The position numbers were made by a program, and so were the translations under genes. Shown here piece after piece: positions 25,120-35,713 of a stretch of 64,000 bases of DNA; position 1 is the stretch's first letter; every line of letters starts with the position of its first letter. Source of the stretch: Planotetraspora mira (GTDB lineage: Bacteria; Actinomycetota; Actinomycetes; Streptosporangiales; Streptosporangiaceae); assembly GCF_016863275.1 (NCBI RefSeq), contig NZ_BOOO01000039.1:62001-126000 (forward strand). The letters are read 5' to 3'. Below the pieces are notes generated by a model that saw only the letters and a list, made by a program, of their open reading frames with translations, was not told where the DNA came from and ran no database searches.

Positions 25120-27422
25120 GAGTTGCGGTCGTCCCGGCCACCGCGGGTGCGGCGGCGCGGCCTCTCCGTGCGCTGCTCGTCCTGCGGCTCCGCCGCCGCC
25201 ACGGGCGCGCTCTCGCCCTCGTCGCCGCCACCGGCCGCCTTCTCCGCGGCCTCCTTCTCGACGACCTCGACCGGCACCAGGGACAGCTTGCCGCGGGCGT
25301 CGATCTCAGCGATCTCGACCTGGACCTTCTCCCCGACGCTCATGACGTCCTCGACGTTCTCGATGCGCTTGCCGCCGTGCAGCTTGCGGATCTGAGAGAC
25401 ATGCAGCAGGCCGTCCTTGCCGGGAAGCAGCGACACGAACGCACCGAAGGCGGCGATCTTGACGACCGTGCCCAGGTAGCGCTCGCCGACCTCCGGCATG
25501 TGCGGGTTCGCGATGCCGTTGATCAGCGACCGGGCCGCCTCGGCCGACGGGCCGTCGGTGGCGCCGATGTAGATCGTGCCGTCGTCCTCGATCGTGATCT
25601 CGGCGCCGGTGTCGTCCTGGATCTGGTTGATCATCTTGCCCTTGGGGCCGATGACCTCGCCGATCTTGTCTACCGGAACCTTGATCGTGATGATGCGCGG
25701 CGCCGTCGGGTTCATCTCCGCCGGAGAGTCGATCGCCTCCTGCATCACGTCCAGGATCGCCAGACGCGCGCCGCGCGCCTGCTTGAGCGCGGCCGCCAGC
25801 ACGCTGGCCGGGATGCCGTCCAGCTTGGTGTCGAGCTGCAGGGCCGTGATGACGTCCTTGGTGCCGGCGACCTTGAAGTCCATGTCGCCCATGGCGTCCT
25901 CGGCGCCGAGGATGTCGGTCAGCGTGACGAACTGGTCGCCCTCGCCGATGAGACCCATGGCGATGCCGGCCACCATCTCCTTGAGCGGGACACCCGCGTC
26001 GAGCAGGGCCATCGTCGAGGCGCAGACCGAGCCCATCGAGGTCGAGCCGTTCGAGCCCAGCGCCTCCGACACCTGCCGGATCGCGTACGGGAACTCCTCA
26101 CGCGACGGCAGCACGGGGATGAGCGCGCGCTCGGCGAGCGCCCCGTGGCCGATCTCGCGCCGCTTGGGCGAGCCCACGCGGCCGGTCTCACCGGTGGAGT
26201 ACGGCGGGAAGTTGTAGTTGTGCATGTAGCGCTTGGTGCGCTCGGGGTTCAGCGTGTCGATCATCTGCTCCATGCGGAGCATGTTCAGCGTGGTGATCCC
26301 GAGGATCTGGGTCTCACCGCGCTCGAACAGCGCCGAACCGTGCACCCGCGGGACCACGTGGACCTCGGCGTTGAGCTGCCGGATGTCCTTGGGGCCGCGG
26401 CCGTCGATGCGGACGCCCTCCTTGATGACGCGCGCGCGCATCAGCTTCTTGGTCAGCGACCGGAACGCGGCGCCGACCTCCTTCTCCCGGCCCTCGAAGT
26501 CGGGGAGGACCTTCTCCGCGGCGAGCGCCTTGACCCGCTCGATCTCGAGCTCGCGCTCCTGCTTGCCCGCGATGGTCAGCGCGGAGCCGAGCTCGGTGCT
26601 GACGGCCGCGGTGACGGCCTCCAGGACGTCCTCCTGGTAGTCCAGGAAGATCGGGTACTCCGCGGTCTCCTTGGCGGCGACCCCGGCGAGCTTCGCCTGC
26701 GCGTCGCAGAGGACCTTGATGAACGGCTTGGCCGCCTCGAGGCCCTGGGCCACGGTCTCCTCGGTCGGCGCGACGGCACCATCGGCGACCAGCTTGAGCG
26801 TGTCACGCGTCGACTCGGCCTCGACCATCATGATCGCGACGTCGCCGTCCGCCAGGACGCGACCCGCGACGACCATGTCGAACGTGGCGTTCTCAAGCTC
26901 GGTGTGGGTCGGGAACGCCACCCACTGGCCCTCGATCAGCGCGACGCGGACGCCGCCGATCGGGCCGGAGAACGGCAGACCGGCGAGCTGGGTCGACAGG
27001 CTGGCCGCGTTGATCGCGACCACGTCGTACAGGTGCTCCGGGTGCAGCGACATGATGGTCGCCACGACCTGGATCTCGTTGCGCAGGCCCTTGACGAACG
27101 ACGGGCGCAGCGGCCGGTCGATCAGGCGGCAGGTGAGGATCGCGTCCTCGGACGGCCGGCCCTCCCTGCGGAAGAACGAGCCGGGAATCCGGCCCGCGGC
27201 GTACATCCGCTCCTCGACGTCGACGGTGAGCGGGAAGAAGTCCAAGTTCTCCTTGGGATTCTTGGACGCGGTGGTGGCGGACAGGACCATCGTCTCGTCG
27301 TCGAGATAGACGACGGAGCTTCCTGCCGCCTGGCGCGCGAGGCGACCGGTCTCGAACCGGATCGTGCGCGTGCCGAAGGAGCCGTTATCGATAACGGCTT
27401 CCGTGCTGTGGACACCCTCCAC
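25116..27422 (-). CDS. pnp: Polyribonucleotide nucleotidyltransferase (PNPase)
   Basis: 768 residues. Two RNase PH domains (about 15-225 and 335-570), a linker helix domain, a KH domain (about 585-645, [33 protein letters not shown]) and an S1 domain (about 655-725, [30 protein letters not shown]). Phosphorolytic 3'-5' exonuclease and, in actinomycetes, the main 3'-tailing polymerase. The C-terminus is a variable charged tail ([36 protein letters not shown]). Preceded by tandem hairpins after rpsO, matching an autoregulated rpsO-pnp unit. Confidence 0.97.
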   Translation of the reverse strand: MEGVHSTEAVIDNGSFGTRTIRFETGRLARQAAGSSVVYLDDETMVLSATTASKNPKENLDFFPLTVDVEERMYAAGRIPGSFFRREGRPSEDAILTCRLIDRPLRPSFVKGLRNEIQVVATIMSLHPEHLYDVVAINAASLSTQLAGLPFSGPIGGVRVALIEGQWVAFPTHTELENATFDMVVAGRVLADGDVAIMMVEAESTRDTLKLVADGAVAPTEETVAQGLEAAKPFIKVLCDAQAKLAGVAAKETAEYPIFLDYQEDVLEAVTAAVSTELGSALTIAGKQERELEIERVKALAAEKVLPDFEGREKEVGAAFRSLTKKLMRARVIKEGVRIDGRGPKDIRQLNAEVHVVPRVHGSALFERGETQILGITTLNMLRMEQMIDTLNPERTKRYMHNYNFPPYSTGETGRVGSPKRREIGHGALAERALIPVLPSREEFPYAIRQVSEALGSNGSTSMGSVCASTMALLDAGVPLKEMVAGIAMGLIGEGDQFVTLTDILGAEDAMGDMDFKVAGTKDVITALQLDTKLDGIPASVLAAALKQARGARLAILDVMQEAIDSPAEMNPTAPRIITIKVPVDKIGEVIGPKGKMINQIQDDTGAEITIEDDGTIYIGATDGPSAEAARSLINGIANPHMPEVGERYLGTVVKIAAFGAFVSLLPGKDGLLHVSQIRKLHGGKRIENVEDVMSVGEKVQVEIAEIDARGKLSLVPVEVVEKEAAEKAAGGGDEGESAPVAAAEPQDEQRTERPRRRTRGGRDDRNS

Positions 27423-27716
27423 GGGGGACCTCCTTCTCGGGTCGGTCTCCCGCGTCCTTCCGTTTGCCGGGCTCCCCGTTCAGGTGCAGTGCCGGTCTTC
27501 GATCGAAGCGCCCGGTTTCGTCTGTACGGCTGTCGCCGTACTGACCGGGGGCCACTACCGAGGACCGGCCCTCTCACGCCGCGGGATCGCGCGTGCTGCT
27601 TGCTTGCGGACGCGGGGCACATGTTCTGTCGGGTCGAGTCGGCCTTCCGGCTCCCTCTCCCTCTCGGCTATTCAGTTGTCTCGGCCCGGGCCGCTCACAC
27701 CGGCGACTCACCGGGA

Positions 27717-27758
27717 CCTTTCTCGTAGCAGGCCAATTGTGGCCTGCTACGAGAAAGG
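27717..27758 (-). ncRNA. Long perfect hairpin in the rpsO-pnp leader (processing or attenuation element)
   Basis: CCTTTCTCGTAGCAGGCCA (27717-27735) and TGGCCTGCTACGAGAAAGG (27740-27758) are perfect 19-bp arms around a 4-base loop. No T-run follows on the minus strand. Position between rpsO and pnp matches the RNase III target stems of this operon in E. coli and Streptomyces. Confidence 0.75.
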
Positions 27759-27780
27759 AGCGGCGAAGACTCGCCGCTCC
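27757..27780 (-). terminator. Second hairpin directly after rpsO
   Basis: GGAGCGGCGA (27757-27766) and TCGCCGCTCC (27771-27780) form a perfect 10-bp stem with a 4-base loop, nine bases after the rpsO stop. It shares two bases with the 19-bp hairpin, so the two stems stack end to end. Probable rpsO terminator or 3' stabiliser. Confidence 0.7.
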
Positions 27781-27789
27781 CCGCCCACG

Positions 27790-28059
27790 CTATCGGCGCA
27801 GACCCAGCCGCTCGATCAGGGTGCGGTACCGGGTGATGTCCTTGGCCTGCAGGTACTTGAGCAGCCGACGGCGGCGGCCGACCAGCAGGAGCAGACCGCG
27901 ACGGCTGTGGTGGTCGTGCTTGTGGGTCTTCAGGTGCTCCGTGAGGTCGCTGATGCGCTTGCTCAGCAGCGCGATCTGGACCTCAGGGGACCCGGTGTCG
28001 CCCTCGCCCGTGCCGTACTCGGTGACGATGGCCTTGGTGGTGGCGGTGTCAAGCGACAC
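27790..28059 (-). CDS. rpsO: 30S ribosomal protein S15
   Basis: 89 residues, the family length. Signature [74 protein letters not shown]. Primary 16S rRNA-binding protein of the 30S platform. The ATG at 28059 is preceded by AGAAGGAGAAGC. Upstream 220 bp to ribF hold its promoter and leader; I could not identify a defined S15-binding regulatory fold. Confidence 0.97.
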   Translation of the reverse strand: MSLDTATTKAIVTEYGTGEGDTGSPEVQIALLSKRISDLTEHLKTHKHDHHSRRGLLLLVGRRRRLLKYLQAKDITRYRTLIERLGLRR

Positions 28060-28279
28060 TGCTTCTCCTTCTCATGGGAAGGCACGCGGAATACTCTCAA
28101 GCCCGCGAACGACCGTGCGTGCCTACAGTCGCCGTGACAGGCCAGCCCGGTGGTGAGAAGCACCATCTGAACATGGCTGACATGCAAGGCTACCACCGCA
28201 GCTCAGCGGGCCGCACACTTGCGATCACGGAGGGGTCCGGACGGCCTTCCCCGCCCGGCCTGCCTGGCATCTTGCCTGG

Positions 28280-29248
28280 TCATCCCCGACTTGCCTGGTC
28301 ATCCCCGGCGGTCAGGCGGCGGGCCTCGTCGACGTCCGCATGCATCTGCTCGATCAGATCCTCGATCGAGTCGAACCTGAGGGTGTCACGGAGCCGCTCC
28401 GAGAAGTCGACCGCCACGTGCGCGCCGTAGAGATCGAGATCGTCCCGGTCCAGCGCGTACGCCTCGACCGTGCGCGACACCCCGTCGAAGGTCGGATTCG
28501 TGCCGATGGAGATCGCGGCCGGCCACCGCTGCCCCTCGTACTGCGAGGGCTCCTGCGTGCACTGCAGCCACCCCGCGTAGACCCCGTCGGCCGGGATCGC
28601 CATGTGCTGGGGTGATTCGACGTTGGCCGTGGGGAAGCCGAGCGCGCGGCCGCGCTGATGACCCCGGACGACCACTCCCTCGACCCGGTGGGGGCGGCCG
28701 AGCGCCGCCGTCGCGCCGACCACGTTCCCCTCGGCCAGCATCTCGCGGATCAAGGTCGACGAGATGGCCTCGCCGTCGCGTACCAACGGCACGCCTTCAG
28801 TCACGTAATCGTATTTTTCGCCCAGCGTCCGCAATGTCTCTATATCGCCGGAGGCTTTGTGGCCGAAGCGGAAGTTCTCCCCCACCACGACCCCCGCTGC
28901 ATGGAGCCGGTCGACCAGGGCGGTCTGCACGAACTCGTCCGGCGACATCCGGGAGAACTCCAGCGTGAACGGCAGCACGCACACCGCGTCGACGCCCAAT
29001 GCCGCGAGCAGTTGGGTGCGCCGGTGCGGAGTGGTCAGCTGCGGAGGGTGGCTGCCCGGCCGCACGACCTCGTCAGGATGGGGGTCGAAGGTCACGGCCA
29101 CGGCGGGAACACCGAGGTCGCGGGCCAAATCGACCGCCCTGGCCACCATGTGCTGGTGACCGTGGTGCACACCGTCGAACACGCCGATCGTGACGACGGA
29201 CCTGCCCCAGTCCCCGGGGACGTCCTCCAGCCCGTGCCAGCCCTGCAC
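28280..29248 (-). CDS. ribF: Bifunctional riboflavin kinase / FAD synthetase
   Basis: 322 residues from GTG at 29248. N-terminal FMN adenylyltransferase (about 1-190) with GVFDGVHHGHQHM (HxGH nucleotidyltransferase motif) and SSTLIREMLAEGNV; C-terminal riboflavin kinase (about 190-310) with GHQRGRALGFPTANV, SIGTNPTFDG and VEAYALDRDDLDLYG. Makes FMN and FAD. No FMN riboswitch is seen upstream. Gene order truB-ribF-rpsO follows the actinobacterial norm. Confidence 0.95.
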   Translation of the reverse strand: MQGWHGLEDVPGDWGRSVVTIGVFDGVHHGHQHMVARAVDLARDLGVPAVAVTFDPHPDEVVRPGSHPPQLTTPHRRTQLLAALGVDAVCVLPFTLEFSRMSPDEFVQTALVDRLHAAGVVVGENFRFGHKASGDIETLRTLGEKYDYVTEGVPLVRDGEAISSTLIREMLAEGNVVGATAALGRPHRVEGVVVRGHQRGRALGFPTANVESPQHMAIPADGVYAGWLQCTQEPSQYEGQRWPAAISIGTNPTFDGVSRTVEAYALDRDDLDLYGAHVAVDFSERLRDTLRFDSIEDLIEQMHADVDEARRLTAGDDQASRG

Positions 29249-29381
29249 CTCGACCTCGATTCCTGTACGGCTTTCGCCAACCGGCCGAAGACAAGCCTGC
29301 CATGCCCTACGGCGATTGCGGGAACCAGCCCCTGGACAGTCTCCGATCAGTGCCTGATTCGCTGCCTGATTCAGAACTCGC

Positions 29382-30281
29382 TCAGGGCACGAAGACCGCG
29401 AGCGGCCGCGCCGTCCCCCCGCGCTCCTCGACGAGCGCCAGCAACGTGCCGTCGGGGCCGAATACCCCGACGGGCCCGGCTCCCAGGCCCGCCGACGCGA
29501 GGCGCCCTCCGTGCGCGACCAGCCGGGCCTCCTCCTCCGAGACGTCCCTGCGGGGGAACGCGGCGGCCACGGCCTCGGCCATGGGCAGGATCACGCACTC
29601 CCGCGACAGGTCCTCGATGGTCCTCGCCGACTCGATGCCGTACGGCCCGACCCGCGTCCTGCGCAAGTAGGTGAGATGGCCGCCCACGCCGAGGGCCGCG
29701 CCGAGATCACGGGCCAGGGCACGGATGTACGTGCCGCTGGAGCAGGTGACCGTGGCATCTACGTCGACCGACTCCCCCTCCCGGCGGATCCCGGTCACCT
29801 CGAAGGCGTGGATCGTCACCGGACGAGCCGCGAGCTCGACCTCCTCGCCCGCCCTCGCCCGCTTGTAGGCCCGCTCACCGTTCACCTTGATGGCGCTGAC
29901 CTGCGGGGGAACCTGCATGATCTCGCCGGTCAGCGCCGCGATCCCCTTGCGGACGTCCTCCTCGGCGACGTGGCCCGCCGGCGTGGTGGCGGTGATCTCC
30001 CCGTCCGCGTCGTCGGTGTTGGTCGTGGCGCCGAGACGCAACGTGGCCTCGTAGACCTTCTGAGTGAGGGCGAGATGCCCGAGAAGCCGGGTCGCCTTCT
30101 CCACGCCGATCACCAGGACCCCGGTCGCCATCGGGTCCAGGGTGCCCGCATGGCCCACCTTGCGGGTCCCGGCGATGCCGCGCATCTTGCCGACCACGTC
30201 ATGCGACGTCCATTCCGCCGGCTTGTCGACGATGATCAGCCCACTGGGGGGCGCGGGCCGGCGCGGCCTAGCCGTACTCAT
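29382..30281 (-). CDS. truB: tRNA pseudouridine(55) synthase
   Basis: 299 residues. Catalytic motif KVGHAGTLDPMATGVLVIGVEKATRL with the active-site aspartate, GLIIVDKPAEWTSHDVV near the N-terminus, and SSGTYIRALARDLG. The C-terminal TruB_C/PUA-like segment (about 235-295) is shortened as in actinobacteria. Converts U55 in tRNA T-arms. ATG at 30281 lies just below the degenerate first unit of the 53-bp repeat array, so its leader is repeat-derived; no good Shine-Dalgarno is visible. Confidence 0.95.
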   Translation of the reverse strand: MSTARPRRPAPPSGLIIVDKPAEWTSHDVVGKMRGIAGTRKVGHAGTLDPMATGVLVIGVEKATRLLGHLALTQKVYEATLRLGATTNTDDADGEITATTPAGHVAEEDVRKGIAALTGEIMQVPPQVSAIKVNGERAYKRARAGEEVELAARPVTIHAFEVTGIRREGESVDVDATVTCSSGTYIRALARDLGAALGVGGHLTYLRRTRVGPYGIESARTIEDLSRECVILPMAEAVAAAFPRRDVSEEEARLVAHGGRLASAGLGAGPVGVFGPDGTLLALVEERGGTARPLAVFVP

Positions 30282-30292
30282 GAGAGGTCCAA

Positions 30293-30463
30293 TGCATGGT
30301 CACGAAACGAGGGTACGCAGGTCAGGGTGCACGTTCGGGAATTCGTGCATGATCACGAATCGGGTCGTCGCAGGTCATGCCGGTCACGCCCGAACCTGTG
30401 CATGATCACGGATCAGGTTGGGGCAGGTCAGGACCCCTGCGCCCGAACCTGTGCATGATCACG
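30293..30463 (-). repeat. 53-bp-period repeat array, locus 2 (three units plus one degenerate)
   Basis: On the minus strand the core CGTGATCATGCACAGGTTCG occurs exactly at 30444-30463 and 30391-30410, as ATTCGTGATCATGCACGAAT at 30341-30360, and degenerate (CGTGACCATGCA) at 30293-30304. The TGCATGATCACG element recurs every 53 bp (30293, 30346, 30399, 30452). TGACCTGC blocks lie 33 bp from each of the three intact core starts (30423-30430, 30370-30377, 30317-30324). The stop codon of the DHH phosphoesterase lies inside the last core. Confidence 0.88.
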
Positions 30464-31478
30464 CGGAAGGGGGGTGCGGGGGGCGGAGGTGGGGGCGGAG
30501 GGCGGCCATCGTCTCTTCTGGGGACACGTGGGAGGAGAACCCGGCGGCGGACGGATGCCCTCCCCCGCCGAGGGTGGTGCAGGCCCTGCCCACGTCGACG
30601 GCCCCCTTGGAGCGGGTCGAGACGTTCCAGACGCCGTCGTCGGCCTCCTTGAGCACGACCGCGACGTCCGCCTCGTCGACCCGGCGGACGACGTCGATCA
30701 CGCCCTCCACCTCGTCGTACGGCAGGGCATGTGCCGCGCGGTCGGCCCTCGTCACGTAGGTCCACACGATCCCGTGGCCGGCGGCCTCTGCGGGCTCCAG
30801 CGTGACGCGGTCGAGCGCGGCGCCCAGCACCCGCAGATAGGCGAACGGCGACCGGTCCCACAGCTCGCGGGCGATCTCGTCCGGGCGCAGGCCCGCGGAG
30901 ATCAGCCGACCTGCCATGGCGTGGGCCGCGGGTGTGGTCGCCGAGTATCGGAAGGACCCGGTGTCGGTCACCAGCCCCGTGTAGAGGCAGGCGGCGACGT
31001 CCCGGTCGATCGTGAGCCCGAGCCGGTGGATCAGCTCCTCCACGATCACGGTGGTCGAGGCGGCGGACGGGTCGATGAGGTGCAGCGACCCGAAACCGGT
31101 GTTGGAGACGTGATGGTCGAGCACGACCAGGTCCCCGGCCCTGCCCGCGTTGGGGACGAGCAGGCCGAGCCTGTCCATGGTCGAGGCGTCGAACGTGATC
31201 ATCAGGGGTGGCTCCGCCGGGTAGGCCGCCGGCTCCACCAGGAGGTCCTGCCCGGGAAGGAATCGCAGCAGCCTGGGCACCGCGAACCCCCGGTCCCCGA
31301 ACGAGGCGACCACTTCCGTGCCCGTCTGTCGCAGGGCCAGACCGAAGCCCAGCATCGACCCGAGCGCGTCCCCGTCCGGGGACACATGGCAGGCGAGCGC
31401 GACGGAGTCCGCGCCGCGGACCAGTTCGACGGCCCGATGCCAGTCCGTCTCGGCGACGGCCGTACCGTGCGTGATCAC
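30459..31478 (-). CDS. nrnA: DHH/DHHA1 phosphoesterase, NrnA-like (nanoRNase / pAp phosphatase)
   Basis: 339 residues from GTG at 31478. DHH domain (about 20-190): [25 protein letters not shown] (DxD metal motif), [19 protein letters not shown] (DHH motif). DHHA1 domain (about 230-330) ends in the [11 protein letters not shown] motif. Degrades 2-5-mer RNA and dephosphorylates pAp in the family. It overlaps rbfA by 4 bp. Its last residues (PPHPPSA) and stop run into the 53-bp repeat, so the repeat has supplied the C-terminal end. Confidence 0.92.
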   Translation of the reverse strand: MITHGTAVAETDWHRAVELVRGADSVALACHVSPDGDALGSMLGFGLALRQTGTEVVASFGDRGFAVPRLLRFLPGQDLLVEPAAYPAEPPLMITFDASTMDRLGLLVPNAGRAGDLVVLDHHVSNTGFGSLHLIDPSAASTTVIVEELIHRLGLTIDRDVAACLYTGLVTDTGSFRYSATTPAAHAMAGRLISAGLRPDEIARELWDRSPFAYLRVLGAALDRVTLEPAEAAGHGIVWTYVTRADRAAHALPYDEVEGVIDVVRRVDEADVAVVLKEADDGVWNVSTRSKGAVDVGRACTTLGGGGHPSAAGFSSHVSPEETMAALRPHLRPPHPPSA

Positions 31479-31960
31479 GTTGTGCGGTGCCCCGCCCGGT
31501 CCGAAGTCTCGTCCTCGTCCTGTTCGTCAGCCTCGCCGTCCAGTTCGTCGTCGAACCGGTAGGGATCGGCGTCGCCGGCGAACTCCGCGCCTTCGGCCCG
31601 CTTGGCGATCTCCTCGTCCCTGGCCTTGGCCACGGCGAGCAGATCGTCCAGATGGCGCGCGCTGTCGGGCAGCGGGTCGTGGACGAACGAGAGCGTCGGC
31701 GTGTGCCTCAGGCCGGTCTGGCGGCCCACCTCGGATCGGATGATCCCCTTCGCGCTCTCCAGCGCGGCGGCGGTGCCGCTCCGCTCGGCCTCTGAGCCGA
31801 ACACGGTGTAGAACACCGTCGCGTCACTCAGATCCGCGGTGATCTTTGCGTCCGTCACCGTCACGAAACCGAGCCGCGGATCCTTGATCCGCCGCTCGAG
31901 CATCTCGGCGACGACCTGCTGGATGCGGTCGGCCAGCTTCCTGGCGCGCGCTGCGTCCAT
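31475..31960 (-). CDS. rbfA: Ribosome-binding factor A
   Basis: 161 residues from ATG at 31960, seven bases after GGGAG; a GTG two codons earlier would sit on the Shine-Dalgarno. KH-type fold: [49 protein letters not shown]... [25 protein letters not shown]. Assists late 30S maturation and cold adaptation. A long acidic tail ([28 protein letters not shown]) is typical of actinomycetes. Coupled to nrnA by overlap. Confidence 0.95.
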   Translation of the reverse strand: MDAARARKLADRIQQVVAEMLERRIKDPRLGFVTVTDAKITADLSDATVFYTVFGSEAERSGTAAALESAKGIIRSEVGRQTGLRHTPTLSFVHDPLPDSARHLDDLLAVAKARDEEIAKRAEGAEFAGDADPYRFDDELDGEADEQDEDETSDRAGHRTT

Positions 31961-32008
31961 GCTCACGCTCCCTCGTTCGATGTACGGCTGACGCGCCGGC
32001 CGTTCGGT

Positions 32009-32308
32009 CTATTCCTCGTGGTCGTTGAACAGCCGCTGCCGCGCGGACAGCAGCTCGATCTCGGGGTGGTAGGCGACCACTCGCTCGCACGCGTCGAGCA
32101 CCTCGTCGCAGTTGGCCGCCGACGCGGAGACGACGGCGACGCCGATCTCCGCGCGACGGTGCAGGTCCAGATGGCCGGTCTCGGCCACGGCCACACCGGG
32201 GAACCGCCGCTGCACCTCAGCGATGAGCGGGCGGATCACGGAGCGCTTCTGCTTCAGCGAGTGAACGTCGCCGAGCAGGATGTCCAAAGAAAGAGCACCT
32301 ACATACAT
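32009..32308 (-). CDS. DUF503 (YlxP-like) protein
   Basis: 99 residues: MYVGALSLDILLGDVHSLKQKRSVIRPLIAEVQRRFPGVAVAETGHLDLHRRAEIGVAVVSASAANCDEVLDACERVV. This is the YlxP/DUF503 fold, found between infB and rbfA in many Gram-positives and linked to ribosome maturation. Separated from infB by 61 bp and from rbfA by 48 bp. Confidence 0.92.
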   Translation of the reverse strand: MYVGALSLDILLGDVHSLKQKRSVIRPLIAEVQRRFPGVAVAETGHLDLHRRAEIGVAVVSASAANCDEVLDACERVVAYHPEIELLSARQRLFNDHEE

Positions 32309-32369
32309 GGGTACGTGTCCACGTCTCGGACGGTTCGGCCGCCGCCCGTGAGGGCGGCGGCCGAAGACG

Positions 32370-35300
32370 TCAGCTACGCGGCTTCTCCCGCATCTCGAAC
32401 GTCTCGAAGACGTCGTCGATCTTGATGTCGCTGTATCCGAGGCCGATACCGCACTCGAAGCCCTCGCGGACCTCGGTCGCGTCGTCCTTGAAGCGCCGCA
32501 GGGACACGACGTTCAGGTTGTCGGCCACGACGACACCGTCGCGGATGATGCGGGCCTTGCTGTTGCGGGTGATCGTGCCCGAGCGGACCAGCGCACCGGC
32601 GACGTTGCCGATCTTCGGCACCTTGAAGACCTCGCGGACTTCGGCGGTGCCCGTCTGGACCTCTTCGAACTCCGGCTTCAGCATGCCCTTCAGGGCCGCC
32701 TCGATCTCCTCGATCGCCTGGTAGATGACCGAGTAGTACCGGATGTCGACGCCCTCGCGCTCGGCCAGGTCGCGCGCCCGGACTTCGGGGCGGACGTTGA
32801 AACCGATGATGACGGCGTTGTCGTCGGCGATCGCGAGGTTGACGTCGTACTCCGTGATCGCACCGACGGCGCGGTGCAGCACGCGGAGGTTGACCTCCTC
32901 ACCCACATCGATCTTGAGCAGCGCGTCCTCGAGGGCTTCCACCGAACCGGAGACGTCACCCTTGATGATGAGCTTGAGCTCGTCGACCTGGCCCTTCTCG
33001 AGGTCCTTGAACAGCTCCTCGAGAGTGCGCCGGCGGCCGGACTTGGCCATGTCCGCGATGCGCTGCCGGGCCGCCCGCTGCTGGGCGATCTGACGCGCCA
33101 TCCGGTCGTCGGTGACGACGATGAAGTTGTCACCGGCGCGGGGGACGGCGGTCAGGCCGAGCACCTGGACCGGACGCGACGGGTCGGCCTCGTCGACCGT
33201 GTCCCCGTTGTCGTCCAGCATCGCCCGGACGCGGCCGAAGGCCTCGCCACAGACGATCGAGTCGCCGACCCGCAGGGTGCCGCGCTGCACGAGCACGGTC
33301 GCCACGGGACCGCGGCCCCGGTCGAGGTTCGCCTCGATGGCCAGGCCCTGGGCGTCCATGTGCGGGTTGGCCCGCAGGTCGAGCTCGGCGTCCGCGGTCA
33401 GCACGATGGCCTCGAGCAGGTTGTCGATGCCGGTGCCGTTCTTCGCGGAGATGTCCACGAACAGCGTGGAACCACCGAACTCCTCGGCCACCAGGCCGTA
33501 CTCGGTCAGCTGGGCCCGGACCTTGGTCGGGTCCGCACCCTCCTTGTCGACCTTGTTGACCGCCACCACGACCGGCACGTTCGCCGCCTGTGCGTGGTTG
33601 AGCGCCTCGATGGTCTGCGGCTTCACACCGTCGTCGGCCGCGACCACCAGGACGGCGATGTCGGTGGCCTGCGCACCACGGGCACGCATGGCGGTGAACG
33701 CCTCGTGACCCGGGGTGTCGATGAAGGTGATCTTCCGCTCTTCACCCTCGTGCACAGCCGTCACCTGGTAGGCGCCGATGTGCTGGGTGATGCCGCCGGC
33801 CTCGCGGGCGACGATGTTGGTGTTCCGGATCGCGTCGAGCAGCTTCGTCTTACCGTGGTCGACGTGACCCATGACGGTCACGACCGGCGGACGCGGAGCG
33901 AGGTCCTCCTCGTCACCCTCGTCCTCGCCGAACTCGATCTTGAAGGACTCGAGAAGCTCCCGGTCCTCCTCCTCCGGGCTGACGACCTGGACGACGTAGT
34001 CGAGCTCGGCGCCGAGAAGCTGCAACGTCTCCTCGTTGACCGACTGGGTCGCGGTCACCATCTCGCCGAGGTGCAGCATGATCTGCACGAGCGAGGCGGG
34101 GTTCGCACCGATCCTGTCGGCGAAGTCGGCCAGCGACGCGCCGCGCGGAAGGCGGATCGTCTGCCCGCCGCCACGCGGAGCCTGCACGCCACCGATCGCC
34201 GGGGCCTGCATGTTGTCGAACTCTTGACGCCTCTGACGCTTCGACTTGCGACCACGGGTGGGCCGGCCGCCGGGACGCCCGAAGGCACCCGCCGTACCGC
34301 CGCCACGGCCACGGCCGCCGCCACCACCGGGACGACCGGCGAAACCGCCGCCGCCGCCACCGGGACCGCCCGTGCCGCCACCAGGACGACCGGTGCCCGC
34401 GGCACCCGTGCGAGGACCGCCGAAGCCGCCACCGGGACGACCGCCGCCGCCACCAGGACCCGGACGGCCACCGCCGCCACCAGGACCCGGACGACCGCCG
34501 CCGCCACCAGGACCCGGACGGCCACCGCCGCCACCGCCACCGGCGGGACGGCCCTGCGGCATCATCATCGGGTTGGGGCGCGGGCCACCGGGACGAGGAC
34601 CACCGGCGCCGGGACCAGGGCGAGGACCGCCCGCGCCGGGACCGGGACGGGGACCACCGGGACCGGGACGAGGACCGCCCGCACCGGGAGCGCCCGTACG
34701 GGCACCCGGCGGACGCGGCATCGCTCCGTCACGGCCGCCGTCACGACGCGGCTCGCGAGGGCCGCGATCTCCGCGATCGGGCCGGTCGGTGCGCTCAGGA
34801 CGCTCGGCGCCGCCGTCGCGGCTGCCGGGACGCGCGGGACGCTGACCCATGCCGCTGGCGGTCGAGGAGAACGGGTTGTTGCCCGGACGCGGGCCACGGG
34901 GACCCGGCTTGGGACCGCCGGGACGCGGAGCGCCTCCGGAGGGCGCACCCGGGGCCGCAGGCGCACTCGACGCGGGCCGGGGGGCCGGGGCCGGTCGCGG
35001 ACCGGGCTTCGGCGCTCCGGGACCGGCGGGCCTGCCGCCGGACGCCGCCGGACGCTGAGCCTGTGCCGGGGGACGGGTGACCTCGGGACGCGCCACTTCA
35101 GGCTGACGCGTCACCTCAGGCTGGTGCGCCACCTCGGGCTGGGGAGCCGGCTGGGCCGGCTGCGTCGGATGGGGCATGGGAACCGGACGCGGCGCAGGCC
35201 GCGGACCCGGCTTGGGGCCTGGCTTCGCCACCGCGTCGGCCGACGGGGAAACGGGCGCCGACGGGGCGCCACCGGCCAGACTCTCGGCCGGCCTCGGCGC

Positions 35301-35510
35301 GGGCCTCGGCGCCGGACGCGGGGACGGCTTGCCGCCACCCCGGGAGGCGTCGCCCTTGCCGAACGCCTCTGTTAGTTTGCGGACGACCGGCGCCTCTATC
35401 GTTGAAGACGCCGACCTCACGAACTCGCCCATCTCGGTGAGCTTGGCCATCACGACCTTGCTCTCTACCCCGAACTCCTTGGCGAGCTCGTACACACGGA
35501 CCTTCGCCAC
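32370..35510 (-). CDS. infB: Translation initiation factor IF-2
   Basis: 1046 residues from GTG at 35510, preceded by AGGGAG. N-terminal IF2_N motif ([21 protein letters not shown]), then a very long Pro/Gly/Arg-rich disordered region (about 60-430, with [13 protein letters not shown]-type repeats), a second IF2_N element ([27 protein letters not shown]), the GTPase domain ([44 protein letters not shown]) and the C-terminal domains that bind fMet-tRNA. The repetitive linker is the largest of its kind in the window and is nearly pure GC. Confidence 0.97.
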   Translation of the reverse strand: MAKVRVYELAKEFGVESKVVMAKLTEMGEFVRSASSTIEAPVVRKLTEAFGKGDASRGGGKPSPRPAPRPAPRPAESLAGGAPSAPVSPSADAVAKPGPKPGPRPAPRPVPMPHPTQPAQPAPQPEVAHQPEVTRQPEVARPEVTRPPAQAQRPAASGGRPAGPGAPKPGPRPAPAPRPASSAPAAPGAPSGGAPRPGGPKPGPRGPRPGNNPFSSTASGMGQRPARPGSRDGGAERPERTDRPDRGDRGPREPRRDGGRDGAMPRPPGARTGAPGAGGPRPGPGGPRPGPGAGGPRPGPGAGGPRPGGPRPNPMMMPQGRPAGGGGGGGRPGPGGGGGRPGPGGGGGRPGPGGGGGRPGGGFGGPRTGAAGTGRPGGGTGGPGGGGGGFAGRPGGGGGRGRGGGTAGAFGRPGGRPTRGRKSKRQRRQEFDNMQAPAIGGVQAPRGGGQTIRLPRGASLADFADRIGANPASLVQIMLHLGEMVTATQSVNEETLQLLGAELDYVVQVVSPEEEDRELLESFKIEFGEDEGDEEDLAPRPPVVTVMGHVDHGKTKLLDAIRNTNIVAREAGGITQHIGAYQVTAVHEGEERKITFIDTPGHEAFTAMRARGAQATDIAVLVVAADDGVKPQTIEALNHAQAANVPVVVAVNKVDKEGADPTKVRAQLTEYGLVAEEFGGSTLFVDISAKNGTGIDNLLEAIVLTADAELDLRANPHMDAQGLAIEANLDRGRGPVATVLVQRGTLRVGDSIVCGEAFGRVRAMLDDNGDTVDEADPSRPVQVLGLTAVPRAGDNFIVVTDDRMARQIAQQRAARQRIADMAKSGRRRTLEELFKDLEKGQVDELKLIIKGDVSGSVEALEDALLKIDVGEEVNLRVLHRAVGAITEYDVNLAIADDNAVIIGFNVRPEVRARDLAEREGVDIRYYSVIYQAIEEIEAALKGMLKPEFEEVQTGTAEVREVFKVPKIGNVAGALVRSGTITRNSKARIIRDGVVVADNLNVVSLRRFKDDATEVREGFECGIGLGYSDIKIDDVFETFEMREKPRS

Positions 35511-35713
35511 TGCACTCCCTAACTCGGCCCGGGAGGCTCGCAGTGCCGCCGGACCATCGCTACCTGGACATACTCATCGCCGCGTGCTCATCAGGCGCTC
35601 ATAGCAATCTGACTCCGCCCATTCAACTCGGCGTCCTTACATGACAGTTCTTCGTACGTCGGCCCCAGGCCGAATTCAGGGGCCAGCGGTAACCATTCAC
35701 CCGGGGCTTACCC
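35511..35713 (-). other. infB-ylxR intergenic region
   Basis: 203 bp, no gene. A short GGGGCTT/AAGCCCC stem (35703-35709 with 35720-35726) spans the ylxR stop. It may reduce read-through into infB; an infB promoter here is possible but not identified. Confidence 0.35.

Larger units (their letters stand above)
27423..27789 (-). other. rpsO-pnp intergenic leader
   Basis: 367 bp without a gene. On the minus strand it contains, in order from rpsO, a 10-bp stem hairpin, a 19-bp stem hairpin (both listed separately), and a smaller GTACGGC/GCCGTAC hairpin (27534-27540 with 27545-27551), then the pnp ribosome-binding region GAAGGAGGTCCCCC just before 27422. Streptomyces rpsO-pnp has comparable internal promoters and RNase III targets; a pnp promoter in this leader is an inference. 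Confidence 0.6.

Noticed and set aside
25377-27728. 783-residue open frame opposite pnp
   Set aside because: Antisense shadow of a conserved gene; Asp/Arg/Leu-rich with no recognisable motif.
28060-28279. S15-binding or riboswitch RNA upstream of rpsO
   Set aside because: No stable defined fold or known motif could be seen by eye in the leader.
34246-34845. Proline-rich protein on the plus strand
   Set aside because: [11 protein letters not shown] composition is the complement of the IF-2 glycine-rich repeat.
32874-35375. 833-residue open frame on the plus strand opposite infB
   Set aside because: It is the antisense shadow of the GC-rich infB repeat region; its composition (Thr/Ala/Gly/Arg) mirrors the IF-2 linker and it has no domain.
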